This document shows, in pieces, positions 1 through 6,501 of a stretch of DNA of 8,776 nucleotides. Under the pieces are notes generated by a model, which ran no database searches, was not told the origin of the DNA, and saw only the letters and a list, made by a program, of their open reading frames with translations. Where the stretch lies: NCBI GenBank assembly GCA_002305955.1, contig DBRH01000003.1:1706-10481 (forward strand). Direction: 5' to 3'. The position numbers and the translations under genes are program-made. Each line of letters opens with the position of its first letter. Position 1 is the first letter of the stretch. This stretch comes from Kosmotogaceae bacterium UBA1373. GTDB lineage: Bacteria; Thermotogota; Thermotogae; Petrotogales; Kosmotogaceae.

Positions 1-126
1 GGCATGACGGGAAGGCAGTAACAGGAGCCGTGGTGAGCGCGACCTCGTCTCCAAACAGAGGTAAGAGGGGGAGAGGTCAGAGGGGGTTCCCCAAGGACGG
101 TTCTTTCCGCTCTTTCGAAGAACGGC
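1..126. repeat. Non-coding repeat-rich edge, probably part of a dispersed intergenic element
   Basis: I see no credible gene here. The stretch holds two copies of a purine-rich 10-mer, AGGTAAGAGG at 59-68 and AGGTCAGAGG at 74-83, then a tight GGGG-TT-CCCC hairpin at 83-92, then a GTTCTT/AAGAAC stem (100-105 with 118-123). The 13-mer CAGAGGTAAGAGG at 56-68 recurs exactly, in reverse complement, at 4721-4733. The hairpins lie just past the stop codon of the minus-strand ABC-F gene and could end its transcript, although no T-run follows them on that strand. The composition resembles intergenic elements I associate with Mesotoga-type genomes; that link is recollection and was not tested. The element probably continues beyond the left edge. 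Confidence 0.45.
100..123 (-). terminator. Weak candidate hairpin downstream of the ABC-F gene
   Basis: A 6-bp perfect stem (100-105 with 118-123), extendable by a T-G wobble, encloses a loop of about 12 nt and starts 3 nt past the minus-strand stop codon at 127-129. It lacks a uridine tract on the minus strand, so it is not a standard intrinsic terminator. It may simply be part of the repeat element. Confidence 0.25.
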
Positions 127-1938
127 TCACTCCCCCAGAAGTCTGTCGAGCTCTTCGAGTTCTCTTTCGAGGTTTTCTTTCTCTTCGAGTAACTCAAGTA
201 TCTTCTCTTCCGATGATTCTATGGTGGCCTGAAACTCCTGAAGTTTCTCGTAGTTAGTGACGTACAGTCCCATTTTCAGCTGGGCTCCCTCTATCTTTCT
301 CGATAGTTCTTCTTCTTCATTATGGAGAAGATCGTATCTTTCGCAAAGCGATTTCCGCCTGTTGGTGAGCTTTCTTTTCTCCTGGAAGGAGAGCCTGGAG
401 GCTTCGTTATCGTTGCTTTCTCTGGTCGGCCTGTTACGGTTCAGGTATTCCTGGACCGAGCGCACGGATCTGAATTTCAACCTGTCTATCATCACGAAGT
501 GATCGCAGATGTTCTGCACGAACTCCCTGTCGTGCGAGACCAGTATTATACAGCCTTCGTACTCCCTCAGAACATCCTCCAGACTCTCTATGGACCAGAT
601 GTCGAGGTTGTTCGTCGGCTCGTCCATCACCAGAACGTTCGGCTTTGAGAGAATCAATTTCGCCAGCGCCAGTTTCGTCTTCTCTCCGCCGCTCAGTGAG
701 GAGATGGGCTTGAAGACGTCTTCGCCCGGGAAGCCGAACCGTCCTATATATTTGCGCACCTCGTAATCGGGCTGGCCCGGCATCAGCTGCCATATCTCCG
801 TCAGGACATCGTTGTTGAGGTTCAGATCTTCGGTGAGCTGAGAGAGGTACCCCCAGCGAACGTTGTGACCCCACTCCACCTCCCCGGAAGTTTTCTCCAG
901 ATCCTGGGTTATCATCTTCAAAAGCGTGGTCTTGCCGCTACCGTTCGGACCCAGAAGGCCTAATTTTTCGCGTCTATGGACTTCCAGACCGGCGTTTCTG
1001 AACAACTCCTTGCCGTCGAATCCGAAGGAAAGTTCTTCGACTTTGAGGACAATGTAACCGGTCCTGTCTGGCTGGGGAAGCCTGAACCTGGGAGCCCGGA
1101 CCTCCTCGTCGGGTAGATCTACAGATTCAAGCTGTTCTTTGAGCCTGTCGCGCTGTTTCTCTTTGTTTATGGCCTGCTTTATGAACTTCTCCTGTCCCCA
1201 TAGCCTGTAACGTTTGGCCACGGCGTCGAGCCTTTCGATCTCCTTCTCCAGATTCTCTCTGGCTCTCGTTCCACTTTTCATGAGTATCTCACGATCGAAA
1301 AGGTACTTGTCGTAATCGCCGGGGAAGTCCCACATCGAACCGCCGTTCAGCTCCCAGAACCTGTTACCGACCTTCCTTATCAGGTATCTGTCGTGGGTTA
1401 CGACCACCAGTGCGCCCTGGTAGCTCTTCAGGAATCCGACCAGCCACTCGGTCGACTCAAGATCCAGGTGGTTGGTAGGCTCGTCCAGAAGCAGAAGGTC
1501 GTAATCGACGAGGAAAAGCTTTCCCAGAGAGATTCTGGTCAGCTCGCCTCCGCTGAAGGTATTCAACTTTCTGTTCCAGTCCTCCTCTGAGAATTCCAGA
1601 CCTACCAGCGTGCTCCTGACCCGTCTTTCGAAGGAATAGTACTCCTGGGTGTCTGGCACCAAAAGAGATTTATCGCTCATATAGTAGTCGATGAGCGTTA
1701 TTTCACTGTCGGGAATCCTGTTCTGTATCTGGTACCCGATTTTCACCGAAGTGGAGTGGAAAATCTCCCCCTCGCTTGGCTTCAGCTCTCCGGCTATTAT
1801 CTTCATGAGGGTCGATTTACCGCAACCGTTTTTTCCTATGAGTATGATCTTGTCTTTTTTGTCTATGGAAGTCGAGACATCGTCGAAGAGAAAATCTTGA
1901 CCGTAATCGTGTCCGACTTTACTCAATGATACAAGCAT
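127..1938 (-). CDS. ABC-F family ATP-binding protein (ribosome-associated type)
   Basis: This 603-residue soluble protein has two ABC ATPase domains and no membrane segments, the layout of ABC-F proteins, which bind the ribosome near the E site and act in translation or antibiotic protection. Domain 1 has Walker A GKNGCGKST (35-43), signature SGGE (129-132), Walker B LLLLDEP with Glu153, and switch His182. Domain 2 has GPNGSGKTT (about 329-337), LSGGE (about 415-419), VMDEP with Glu440, and His469. A charged linker (about 215-295) holds the interdomain helices, and a Glu/Lys-rich coiled coil fills the C-terminus (about 515-603), as in several ABC-F branches. The frame stays open up to an ATG at 2097, but the start at 1938 is preferred: AAAGG lies 8 nt upstream and the family N-terminus (MLVSLSKV...) begins there, whereas the extra 53 residues look non-coding. 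The subfamily and any resistance role cannot be assigned. Confidence 0.93.
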   Translation of the reverse strand: MLVSLSKVGHDYGQDFLFDDVSTSIDKKDKIILIGKNGCGKSTLMKIIAGELKPSEGEIFHSTSVKIGYQIQNRIPDSEITLIDYYMSDKSLLVPDTQEYYSFERRVRSTLVGLEFSEEDWNRKLNTFSGGELTRISLGKLFLVDYDLLLLDEPTNHLDLESTEWLVGFLKSYQGALVVVTHDRYLIRKVGNRFWELNGGSMWDFPGDYDKYLFDREILMKSGTRARENLEKEIERLDAVAKRYRLWGQEKFIKQAINKEKQRDRLKEQLESVDLPDEEVRAPRFRLPQPDRTGYIVLKVEELSFGFDGKELFRNAGLEVHRREKLGLLGPNGSGKTTLLKMITQDLEKTSGEVEWGHNVRWGYLSQLTEDLNLNNDVLTEIWQLMPGQPDYEVRKYIGRFGFPGEDVFKPISSLSGGEKTKLALAKLILSKPNVLVMDEPTNNLDIWSIESLEDVLREYEGCIILVSHDREFVQNICDHFVMIDRLKFRSVRSVQEYLNRNRPTRESNDNEASRLSFQEKRKLTNRRKSLCERYDLLHNEEEELSRKIEGAQLKMGLYVTNYEKLQEFQATIESSEEKILELLEEKENLERELEELDRLLGE

Positions 1939-2023
1939 CTTTTTTTCCTTTCGTCCAATCTTCTCAGTCAATATGATACTATACAACGGGGTTTTTTTAT
2001 CGAAGTCCTTTACGGGATATAAT
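1939..2023. promoter_or_regulatory. Divergent promoter region between the ABC-F gene and the membrane-protein gene
   Basis: About 83 nt of AT-richer DNA separates two divergent genes. On the plus strand a perfect TATAAT lies at 2018-2023, but there is no good -35 box 16-18 nt upstream. On the minus strand TATAGT (1983-1978) lies 40 nt before the ABC-F start, again with a poor -35. Both are candidates by sequence and position only. The plus-strand TATAAT overlaps the ATG at 2022; if it is used, translation of the next gene must begin downstream, for instance at the in-frame ATG at 2052. Confidence 0.35.
1947..1951 (-). promoter_or_regulatory. Ribosome binding site that fixes the ABC-F start
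   Basis: On the minus strand this reads AAAGG, followed by an 8-nt A-rich spacer and the ATG at 1938-1936. Its presence argues for this start rather than the upstream ATG at 2097. Confidence 0.7.
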
Positions 2024-2663
2024 GTTGGTTGGGTATGTGATATCTTTGAGTATGCAATTCGATTGGTGGTGTTTACGATTGAAACTCGGAGTTTCACTGT
2101 TGATTTTCGTTACTACGTTTCTGGTGATGCTTTATATATGGGGCTTTTATTTTTTCAAGAGCCCCGGCCAGGTTTTTGAAGAGTACGAACGCGCGCTGGT
2201 GGAGTATGCCCACCAGATGCGAATACAGGAAGAGGCCGGCTTGAAGGCCGGGCTGGGCGCTCGAGAGCTGTCAAATCTTAGAGAAGCTGCCATAGTCGAT
2301 CTCGAGGGAGACATGAAAAGAATTGTGGCAGACTTCGAGAAGGACTGGTCGGCCATGCGGAGAATCTACCTGGAATACGCCAGAAGATCGGGTAGCTGGT
2401 TCACCGAAGGGTTAACCGGCGTCATCGTCACACAGGACAATCCCGATTATCACACTCTGCTGGCCCTCTATAACCTGATAGACGATCCCGACAGCTATTG
2501 CCTTTTGTTCATACCGGAAACGAACGGTTCCCGTGTTTTCAACGAGTTTTCCGGGGCGAGACTTTACTATCTCCAGAAGACTTTGTGGGGCTACAGGATC
2601 GAGTGGAGCAAATCTCTCATCGATCTCCTGTTGGGTAAAGATATTACTTCAATAGCCGTTTAA
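2022..2663 (+). CDS. Unrecognised single-pass membrane-anchored protein
   Basis: I do not recognise this family. The protein (213 residues from ATG 2022, 203 from ATG 2052) has one strongly hydrophobic segment at about residues 23-45 (KLGVSLLIFVTTFLVM...), preceded by Arg/Lys, which suggests a type II anchor with the rest outside the cytoplasmic membrane. The exposed part starts with a charged helical stretch (about 50-122, rich in Glu/Arg/Lys) followed by a mixed alpha/beta-looking domain (about 123-213) with single Cys160. The start is uncertain. ATG 2022 has only GGGA nearby and overlaps a TATAAT box; ATG 2052 has no clear ribosome site but gives a cleaner anchor topology (MQFDWWCLRLKLG...). 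The glycine-zipper membrane gene follows after 29 nt, so the two are probably co-transcribed and may act together. Confidence 0.7.
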   Translation: MLVGYVISLSMQFDWWCLRLKLGVSLLIFVTTFLVMLYIWGFYFFKSPGQVFEEYERALVEYAHQMRIQEEAGLKAGLGARELSNLREAAIVDLEGDMKRIVADFEKDWSAMRRIYLEYARRSGSWFTEGLTGVIVTQDNPDYHTLLALYNLIDDPDSYCLLFIPETNGSRVFNEFSGARLYYLQKTLWGYRIEWSKSLIDLLLGKDITSIAV

Positions 2664-2692
2664 TATAAGGAACACCGGGCCGGAGGATAGAG

Positions 2693-3196
2693 ATGTTTCT
2701 CAAAAGACTCGTGGCTGTTCTACTCATACTCATCGTAACCGCTACACTGGTGGCCAGTCCAGAAATGTTGGCCCGGCAGACGTTCGCGGCCATTCTCGGC
2801 GGATTTGCCGGCAGCGTCTCGGGGGCCGTCATCGGTACGGTACTGGGCGGGCTGATCAACCCGACCGGCTGGGGTGATCTCGTTGGTCTGATACTCGGCT
2901 TTATTGTTGGCGCACCGGTCGGCAGCTCTCTAACTACCATCTCCTGGTCGGTTGACCGACTGGAAGGAAGTGTGCTGCTCTCAATAGCCGGAAGCATAGG
3001 CGGTGTGGCCTTTCCTTACGCCCTTAGCGGATTGATCGCCAACGTGTTCCCCGCGAACGATTTCAATCCCTCCGGTATCGTCCTGATGATTTCCTTACCT
3101 CTGTATTCGGCGTTTGGAGCGGTGCTTGGCTATAATTATCCCCGCCTTATTTCCGGCGATCTGGTTCTAGAGGATCTATCGACAACGGTAAAATGA
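2693..3196 (+). CDS. Small glycine-zipper polytopic membrane protein, function unknown
   Basis: This 167-residue protein starts with a signal-like segment (MFLKRLVAVLLILIVTATLV, then ASP at about 21-23) and has four further hydrophobic stretches at about 32-55, 64-85, 94-119 and 128-149. Glycines recur every fourth residue in the first two: G36, G40, G44, G48, G52 and then G61, G65, G69, G73, G77. Such glycine zippers pack membrane helices tightly and are known in oligomeric membrane proteins and in Gly-zipper outer-membrane lipoprotein families; here no lipobox cysteine is present. A third segment has G100/G104 and a fourth G142/G146. A strong GGAGG site (2682-2686) lies 6 nt before the ATG. 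The gene follows the anchored-protein gene by 29 nt. A channel, an assembly scaffold or a small integral protein are all possible; I cannot choose. Confidence 0.8.
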   Translation: MFLKRLVAVLLILIVTATLVASPEMLARQTFAAILGGFAGSVSGAVIGTVLGGLINPTGWGDLVGLILGFIVGAPVGSSLTTISWSVDRLEGSVLLSIAGSIGGVAFPYALSGLIANVFPANDFNPSGIVLMISLPLYSAFGAVLGYNYPRLISGDLVLEDLSTTVK

Positions 3197-3220
3197 TTCG
3201 CCGTCGGGAGAACTTTACCG
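3186..3220 (+). terminator. Weak candidate hairpin at the end of the membrane gene pair
   Basis: CGGTAAA (3186-3192) pairs perfectly with TTTACCG (3214-3220) around a 21-nt loop that spans the stop codon, and GATTTTGG follows. The stem is short, the loop long and the T-run only four bases, so termination here is doubtful. Confidence 0.2.
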
Positions 3221-3317
3221 GATTTTGGCGTGTTTAGAGGCTAAATTAGGGGGCTTTCTGTGATAACATTTTCCTGATAAGGCTAAAACAAACCTGCAGA
3301 CCCAATCCATTGAACCC

Positions 3318-3323
3318 AGGAGG
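3318..3323 (+). promoter_or_regulatory. Shine-Dalgarno site that selects the second of two tandem ATG codons
   Basis: A perfect AGGAGG lies 2 nt before ATG 3326 but 5 nt before ATG 3329. The second spacing is in the normal range, so the helical-protein gene most likely starts at 3329. Confidence 0.7.
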
Positions 3324-3328
3324 AAATG

Positions 3329-4636
3329 ATGTTCTGGAAAGAGAAACGAGTCGAGAAGAAACTGGAAAAAGAGATCGGAAGAAAGGAAAGGGAGCTGGCC
3401 GGCAGCACCGATCCTCTGCAGCGTGGCTCTCTGCTGGATGAACTGGCGTTGTTGAAGGAAGAGAAGGGCGATCTGTGCGGAGCGATCTCGGCGTTACTGG
3501 ATAAATTCAAAGAGGACCGGAAGGTCGAAACTCTGAAAAAGCTGCGACCGATCCTCGAGAAGCACAGTGAATTTGATCTCCGGAAACTCGAAGAGAGACT
3601 TTTCGAGTCTAGCGAAAATCTCGATCGCACAACGGAAAACGATCTATTGAAGGAGATTTACAGCATCGACGGAAAGCTGGCCCTTCAACTTTCGTTGAGG
3701 TTTTTCGAGATTTCCAGAGAATACGCCTGCGGTTTGAGCGCGATAGATATCATGGAAAGAATACTATCGGAAAACGGCAGGGAACACGATGTCTCTATTG
3801 TGGAGACCGTGGGGGAGTACCACAGGCTCGTGAACGAACTGGTCGAGATTTCGCCGGACAGAGGCGAGCAAATACTGGCCAGGGCTGCCGGCTTTTCCAA
3901 AGAGAAACTGGGAAATCTCGAGCCCTTTCTGGACTTTTCGCTACGCCGTCTCGGGGATGAGTCGTCTCTTGAGGTCAGGTCCGGCATAGTGGACAGCGTA
4001 ATAGAGAAATTCGATAACCTAGCCACCGTTTTTGAGAAGAGGGAAGGAGAATTGCTTAACCGGCTGGAGGTTCTCCTTTCACCAGAGATGGAGTGCAAGA
4101 GTGTCGATTTGCTACTCGAGCACATGATAGAGACTGCCCGCTCGATAAACGACTCCAGAGAAGAGCTTTACCTTGACAGGAAGCTGAAGCGGGCCGATTC
4201 CCAATCGCTGAAGAGCGAAGCCATGGCGATCGAGAGAGCTTTAAAGAAAGGTGTTCCCGACATTTCTCAGTGGAAGAGGCTGGCAAAACTGTACCGGTAT
4301 GTAATTGATCTCTCTCAAGACCTCGAAGAGAAGATCCTGTACATCCGAAAGCTCGGCGTCCTTCTGAGGGACAAGCTCGAGGATTACGAAGGCTCTTTGA
4401 GGGTTTTCGAAGAGGGAATGAAGTTGAAGGAAAGCGATATAACTCTGTGGCTGGTTAAAGGGATGACACTGGAGAAGATGGCGCAGAACCATCCGGGTTC
4501 GGAAGCAACGTGCGATATATGGAAAGCCGCTTACGACCATTACTTGAAGATAGCCGAAAGGTTCGACGAACAGGAGATAAAGCTCTCGGCGATCGAAAAG
4601 TGCGCCATCATACAATCCGAAAAACTCAGTGTCTAG
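3329..4636 (+). CDS. Unrecognised soluble all-helical protein, TPR-like
   Basis: I do not recognise a named family. The 435-residue product has no signal peptide and no membrane segment, and is very rich in Glu, Lys, Arg and Leu. The first 70 residues (EKRVEKKLEKEIGRKERELA and onward) look like a coiled coil followed by helical hairpins. The C-terminal third (about 320-430) has pairs of amphipathic helices with small/aromatic spacing, such as WKRLAKLYRYVIDL, EKILYIRKLGVLL, GSLRVFEEGMKL and AAYDHYLKIAERF, resembling tetratricopeptide repeats. TPR-like proteins usually act as scaffolds. A 129-nt gap precedes the gene and a repeat-bearing gap follows it, so it may be transcribed alone. The start at 3329 is favoured by AGGAGG spacing. 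Confidence is high that it is a real gene and low on function. Confidence 0.82.
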   Translation: MFWKEKRVEKKLEKEIGRKERELAGSTDPLQRGSLLDELALLKEEKGDLCGAISALLDKFKEDRKVETLKKLRPILEKHSEFDLRKLEERLFESSENLDRTTENDLLKEIYSIDGKLALQLSLRFFEISREYACGLSAIDIMERILSENGREHDVSIVETVGEYHRLVNELVEISPDRGEQILARAAGFSKEKLGNLEPFLDFSLRRLGDESSLEVRSGIVDSVIEKFDNLATVFEKREGELLNRLEVLLSPEMECKSVDLLLEHMIETARSINDSREELYLDRKLKRADSQSLKSEAMAIERALKKGVPDISQWKRLAKLYRYVIDLSQDLEEKILYIRKLGVLLRDKLEDYEGSLRVFEEGMKLKESDITLWLVKGMTLEKMAQNHPGSEATCDIWKAAYDHYLKIAERFDEQEIKLSAIEKCAIIQSEKLSV

Positions 4637-4768
4637 CCAGGTACGATGCGTAGGTGAGAGGGTAGATGTGTGAGGTGAGAAGAGCTATAAGATCTTGACT
4701 TTCTAACATCTCGCCTGTCACCTCTTACCTCTGCTCTAGAGACAGATACGCGACAAACCCTTGGGTGA
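4637..4768. repeat. Imperfect inverted repeat of AGGTNAGAGG-type units in the intergenic spacer
   Basis: The spacer between the helical-protein and peptidase genes holds two arms, about 4652-4684 and 4699-4730, that pair at roughly 21 of 32 positions plus two G-T wobbles, around a loop of about 15 nt. The arms are built from AGGTGAGAGG (4652-4661), AGGTGAGAAG (4673-4682) and, on the minus strand, AGGTAAGAGG (4730-4721) and AGGTGACAGG (4722-4713). The same motif recurs at 59-83. It may act as a transcript-stabilising hairpin, a terminator, or the remnant of a small dispersed element. No coding potential is evident. Confidence 0.5.
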
Positions 4769-4783
4769 ATGATGAACATAAAA

Positions 4784-4787
4784 GGAG
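4784..4787 (+). promoter_or_regulatory. Ribosome binding site bearing on the peptidase start
   Basis: AAAGGAGAG spans 4781-4789. Its GGAG core lies 11 nt before ATG 4799 but only 2 nt before ATG 4790, and it lies downstream of ATG 4769 and 4772. This favours 4799 as the start, at the long end of normal spacing. Confidence 0.5.
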
Positions 4788-4798
4788 AGATGATAGCC

Positions 4799-6499
4799 AT
4801 GGTTGAGAAGCTGGACGGAAGAAAAGTGAAATCCCTCATAGAACTTCTATCGGGCTTTCACAGAGTTCGAGGAAGCAAGGATTACCACGATTCAATGATG
4901 GCCGCGATCGATTACCTGAAAAGATCGGGCATGCCGTCCAGAAGATTCAAAGTCTTCTCTTATCCGGCCGACGGAAAGACAGTTAATGGCAACGTAGCCA
5001 CCACTCTGGCCTGGGAACCGATCTATGGAGAGATGTGGCTGGAAAGGCCGGAGAGGTTTTTCATAACATCCACCTCCATATCGAAGGTCGCACTGGTCTC
5101 CGGCAGCGCCGGAAGCGAGGGGTGGAAGGAACTGAGTCTGGTCCAGTTCGAAGGAAAGAAGGACTATTCCAACAAGGCCGTCCTCGCCAGCGACGATCCG
5201 GTGAAAGTCTTCCAGCAGGCCGTCGTCGAGGGGGGAGCGAGTTGCCTCATATTCAATTACATGAGGAAATCTTTCGAAGAGATCGGCAGGAGTCTGGAAA
5301 AGCTTCCGGAGATGACCAACTATCTTTCCATCCCTTACGACAGGGAGGCTGCCGACAAAAAGGCCGTTGCCTTCTCCATCACCAAAGAGAAATATGATCT
5401 TCTGGCCGGTGCCGTTGCCAGAGGCGGCGCGGTCGTGGGATTCCGATCGGAAGTCAAGCTCACTGAAGGCGAGCTCGAAGTGCTTCAAGTAGATGCCACT
5501 GGTGTGGAAAACGGTCCCGGCGTGATCATAACGGCGCACCTGTGCCACCCATCGCCGGGTGCCGACGATAACGCCAGCGGAGCGGCCCTGGCAGTCGAGC
5601 TGGCACGGATACTCCACCAGGCCGAGTTCCCCTTCCCAGTCAAGATCGCCCTGGTACCCGAGTATCTGGGAAGCGTTCCATACGCGCTTCAACTCAAGAG
5701 AGAGAAGAAGCTGCCGCTCTTCACGGTTAATCTGGATATGGTCGGTGCCGATCAGGATAAGACGGGCTCCACCTTCATTCTTTCCAAGGTTCCACCGTAC
5801 CTACCGCAGAAGTGGGGACGGATTCTGGAGTATTTCATAACTGAGCTGATGCCAAGAAACGGGGGATATCCCTTGAAACGCTTCGGCGAGATACCCTTTA
5901 TGGCCGGTTCCGACCACTGTGTTTTCACCACCCTCGGCATACCCTCACCCTTCCTGGGACACCTGCCAGACAGGTATTACCATTCGGACTTCGACACACC
6001 TTCCATGATGGATCGCGTGGAACTGGAGTGGGTTGGGAGATCGGTCCTGAAGACGCTCGAACATATCATCACGCCCGACCCGCTGGCAGCGGCAGCCGCG
6101 AAGGGAAAGATGATAGGAGAGCTCCACGAAATACTCTCGAGAATAGCCGGTAGAGAGGGGGCGGGCGATCTTCTCGATCTGCTCGTATCCAATTACGAGG
6201 GCGATGTTCTCAGGGGTAATTTCGCGGAGGCCTGCGGCCTTTCCTCTTCCAGACCACTCGAACCGACGTTTGAAAGCTCTCTGGGGCTGGAGTGGATGAA
6301 GATCGTTCCGCAGGAATTGAAGAACGAAGTGGGACCGGAACTTCTCAGCATGGCCGATTTCATGGCTGGCGGTTCGCTGGTCATCGGAAGCAGGGAAGCC
6401 GTGGAACTCCTCACCAGCATTCATTACGGGGTGCCCATAGAGAAGGTGAGAACACTGACGGGCTGGATGATAGAAAGATCGCTTTTGAGGTCGTCTTAG
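4799..6499 (+). CDS. M28-type zinc aminopeptidase, DUF4910/DUF2172-like
   Basis: The 566-residue product carries the metal-site pattern of M28 metallopeptidases, which cleave N-terminal residues or dipeptides using two zinc ions. Numbering from ATG 4799 (10 less than from ATG 4769), AHLCHPSPGADDNASG (246-261) supplies a histidine and the bridging aspartate Asp257, VPEYLGS holds Glu288, NLDMVG holds Asp313, and YYHSDFDTP holds His395. The CHP...DDNASG form with one glutamate in PEYLGS matches the DUF4910/DUF2172 branch rather than secreted leucine aminopeptidases. A domain of about 200 residues is inserted before the metal site (about 70-235), probably PA-like. The last 140 residues (about 425-566) form a helical tail of unknown role. 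No signal peptide is seen, so the enzyme is probably cytoplasmic. The barrel-protein gene starts 2 nt after the stop. ATG 4769 is an alternative start. Substrate is unknown. Confidence 0.88.
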   Translation: MVEKLDGRKVKSLIELLSGFHRVRGSKDYHDSMMAAIDYLKRSGMPSRRFKVFSYPADGKTVNGNVATTLAWEPIYGEMWLERPERFFITSTSISKVALVSGSAGSEGWKELSLVQFEGKKDYSNKAVLASDDPVKVFQQAVVEGGASCLIFNYMRKSFEEIGRSLEKLPEMTNYLSIPYDREAADKKAVAFSITKEKYDLLAGAVARGGAVVGFRSEVKLTEGELEVLQVDATGVENGPGVIITAHLCHPSPGADDNASGAALAVELARILHQAEFPFPVKIALVPEYLGSVPYALQLKREKKLPLFTVNLDMVGADQDKTGSTFILSKVPPYLPQKWGRILEYFITELMPRNGGYPLKRFGEIPFMAGSDHCVFTTLGIPSPFLGHLPDRYYHSDFDTPSMMDRVELEWVGRSVLKTLEHIITPDPLAAAAAKGKMIGELHEILSRIAGREGAGDLLDLLVSNYEGDVLRGNFAEACGLSSSRPLEPTFESSLGLEWMKIVPQELKNEVGPELLSMADFMAGGSLVIGSREAVELLTSIHYGVPIEKVRTLTGWMIERSLLRSS

Positions 6500-6501
6500 C
6501 C

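Noticed and set aside
1..126. CRISPR array at the left edge
   Set aside because: The repeated unit is only about 10 nt, imperfect, with uneven spacing, and recurs inverted elsewhere; there are no cas genes.
30..257. 75-codon plus-strand frame at the left edge
   Set aside because: It runs through repeat DNA and into the antisense of the ABC-F 3' end, has no ribosome site and no recognisable protein character.
434..874. 146-codon minus-strand frame within the ABC-F gene
   Set aside because: It overlaps conserved ATPase domain 2 in another frame; its Arg-rich, low-complexity product looks like a shadow.
1939..2097. N-terminal extension of the ABC-F protein to the ATG at 2097
   Set aside because: The extra 53 residues precede the family's usual N-terminus, have no ribosome site, and run through the promoter region and into the divergent gene. 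ATG 1938 has AAAGG at 8 nt.
2693..3196. Holin or toxin-type small membrane protein
   Set aside because: Size and glycine-rich helices could suggest it, but there are no phage genes or antitoxin nearby and the protein has a signal-like start with four further segments.
3197..3328. Standard promoter in the gap before the helical-protein gene
   Set aside because: GATAAC-like boxes near 3260-3266 have no matching -35, so no promoter could be supported even though the 129-nt gap leaves room for one.
4892..5692. Long antisense open frame (266 codons) opposite the peptidase gene
   Set aside because: It is wholly inside the well-supported M28 gene, its translation has no recognisable motif, and such frames arise from the codon bias of the true gene.
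6292..6501. 70-residue upstream extension of the barrel-like protein
   Set aside because: It lies inside the peptidase gene in another frame, is not export-like, and the signal peptide begins exactly at ATG 6502.
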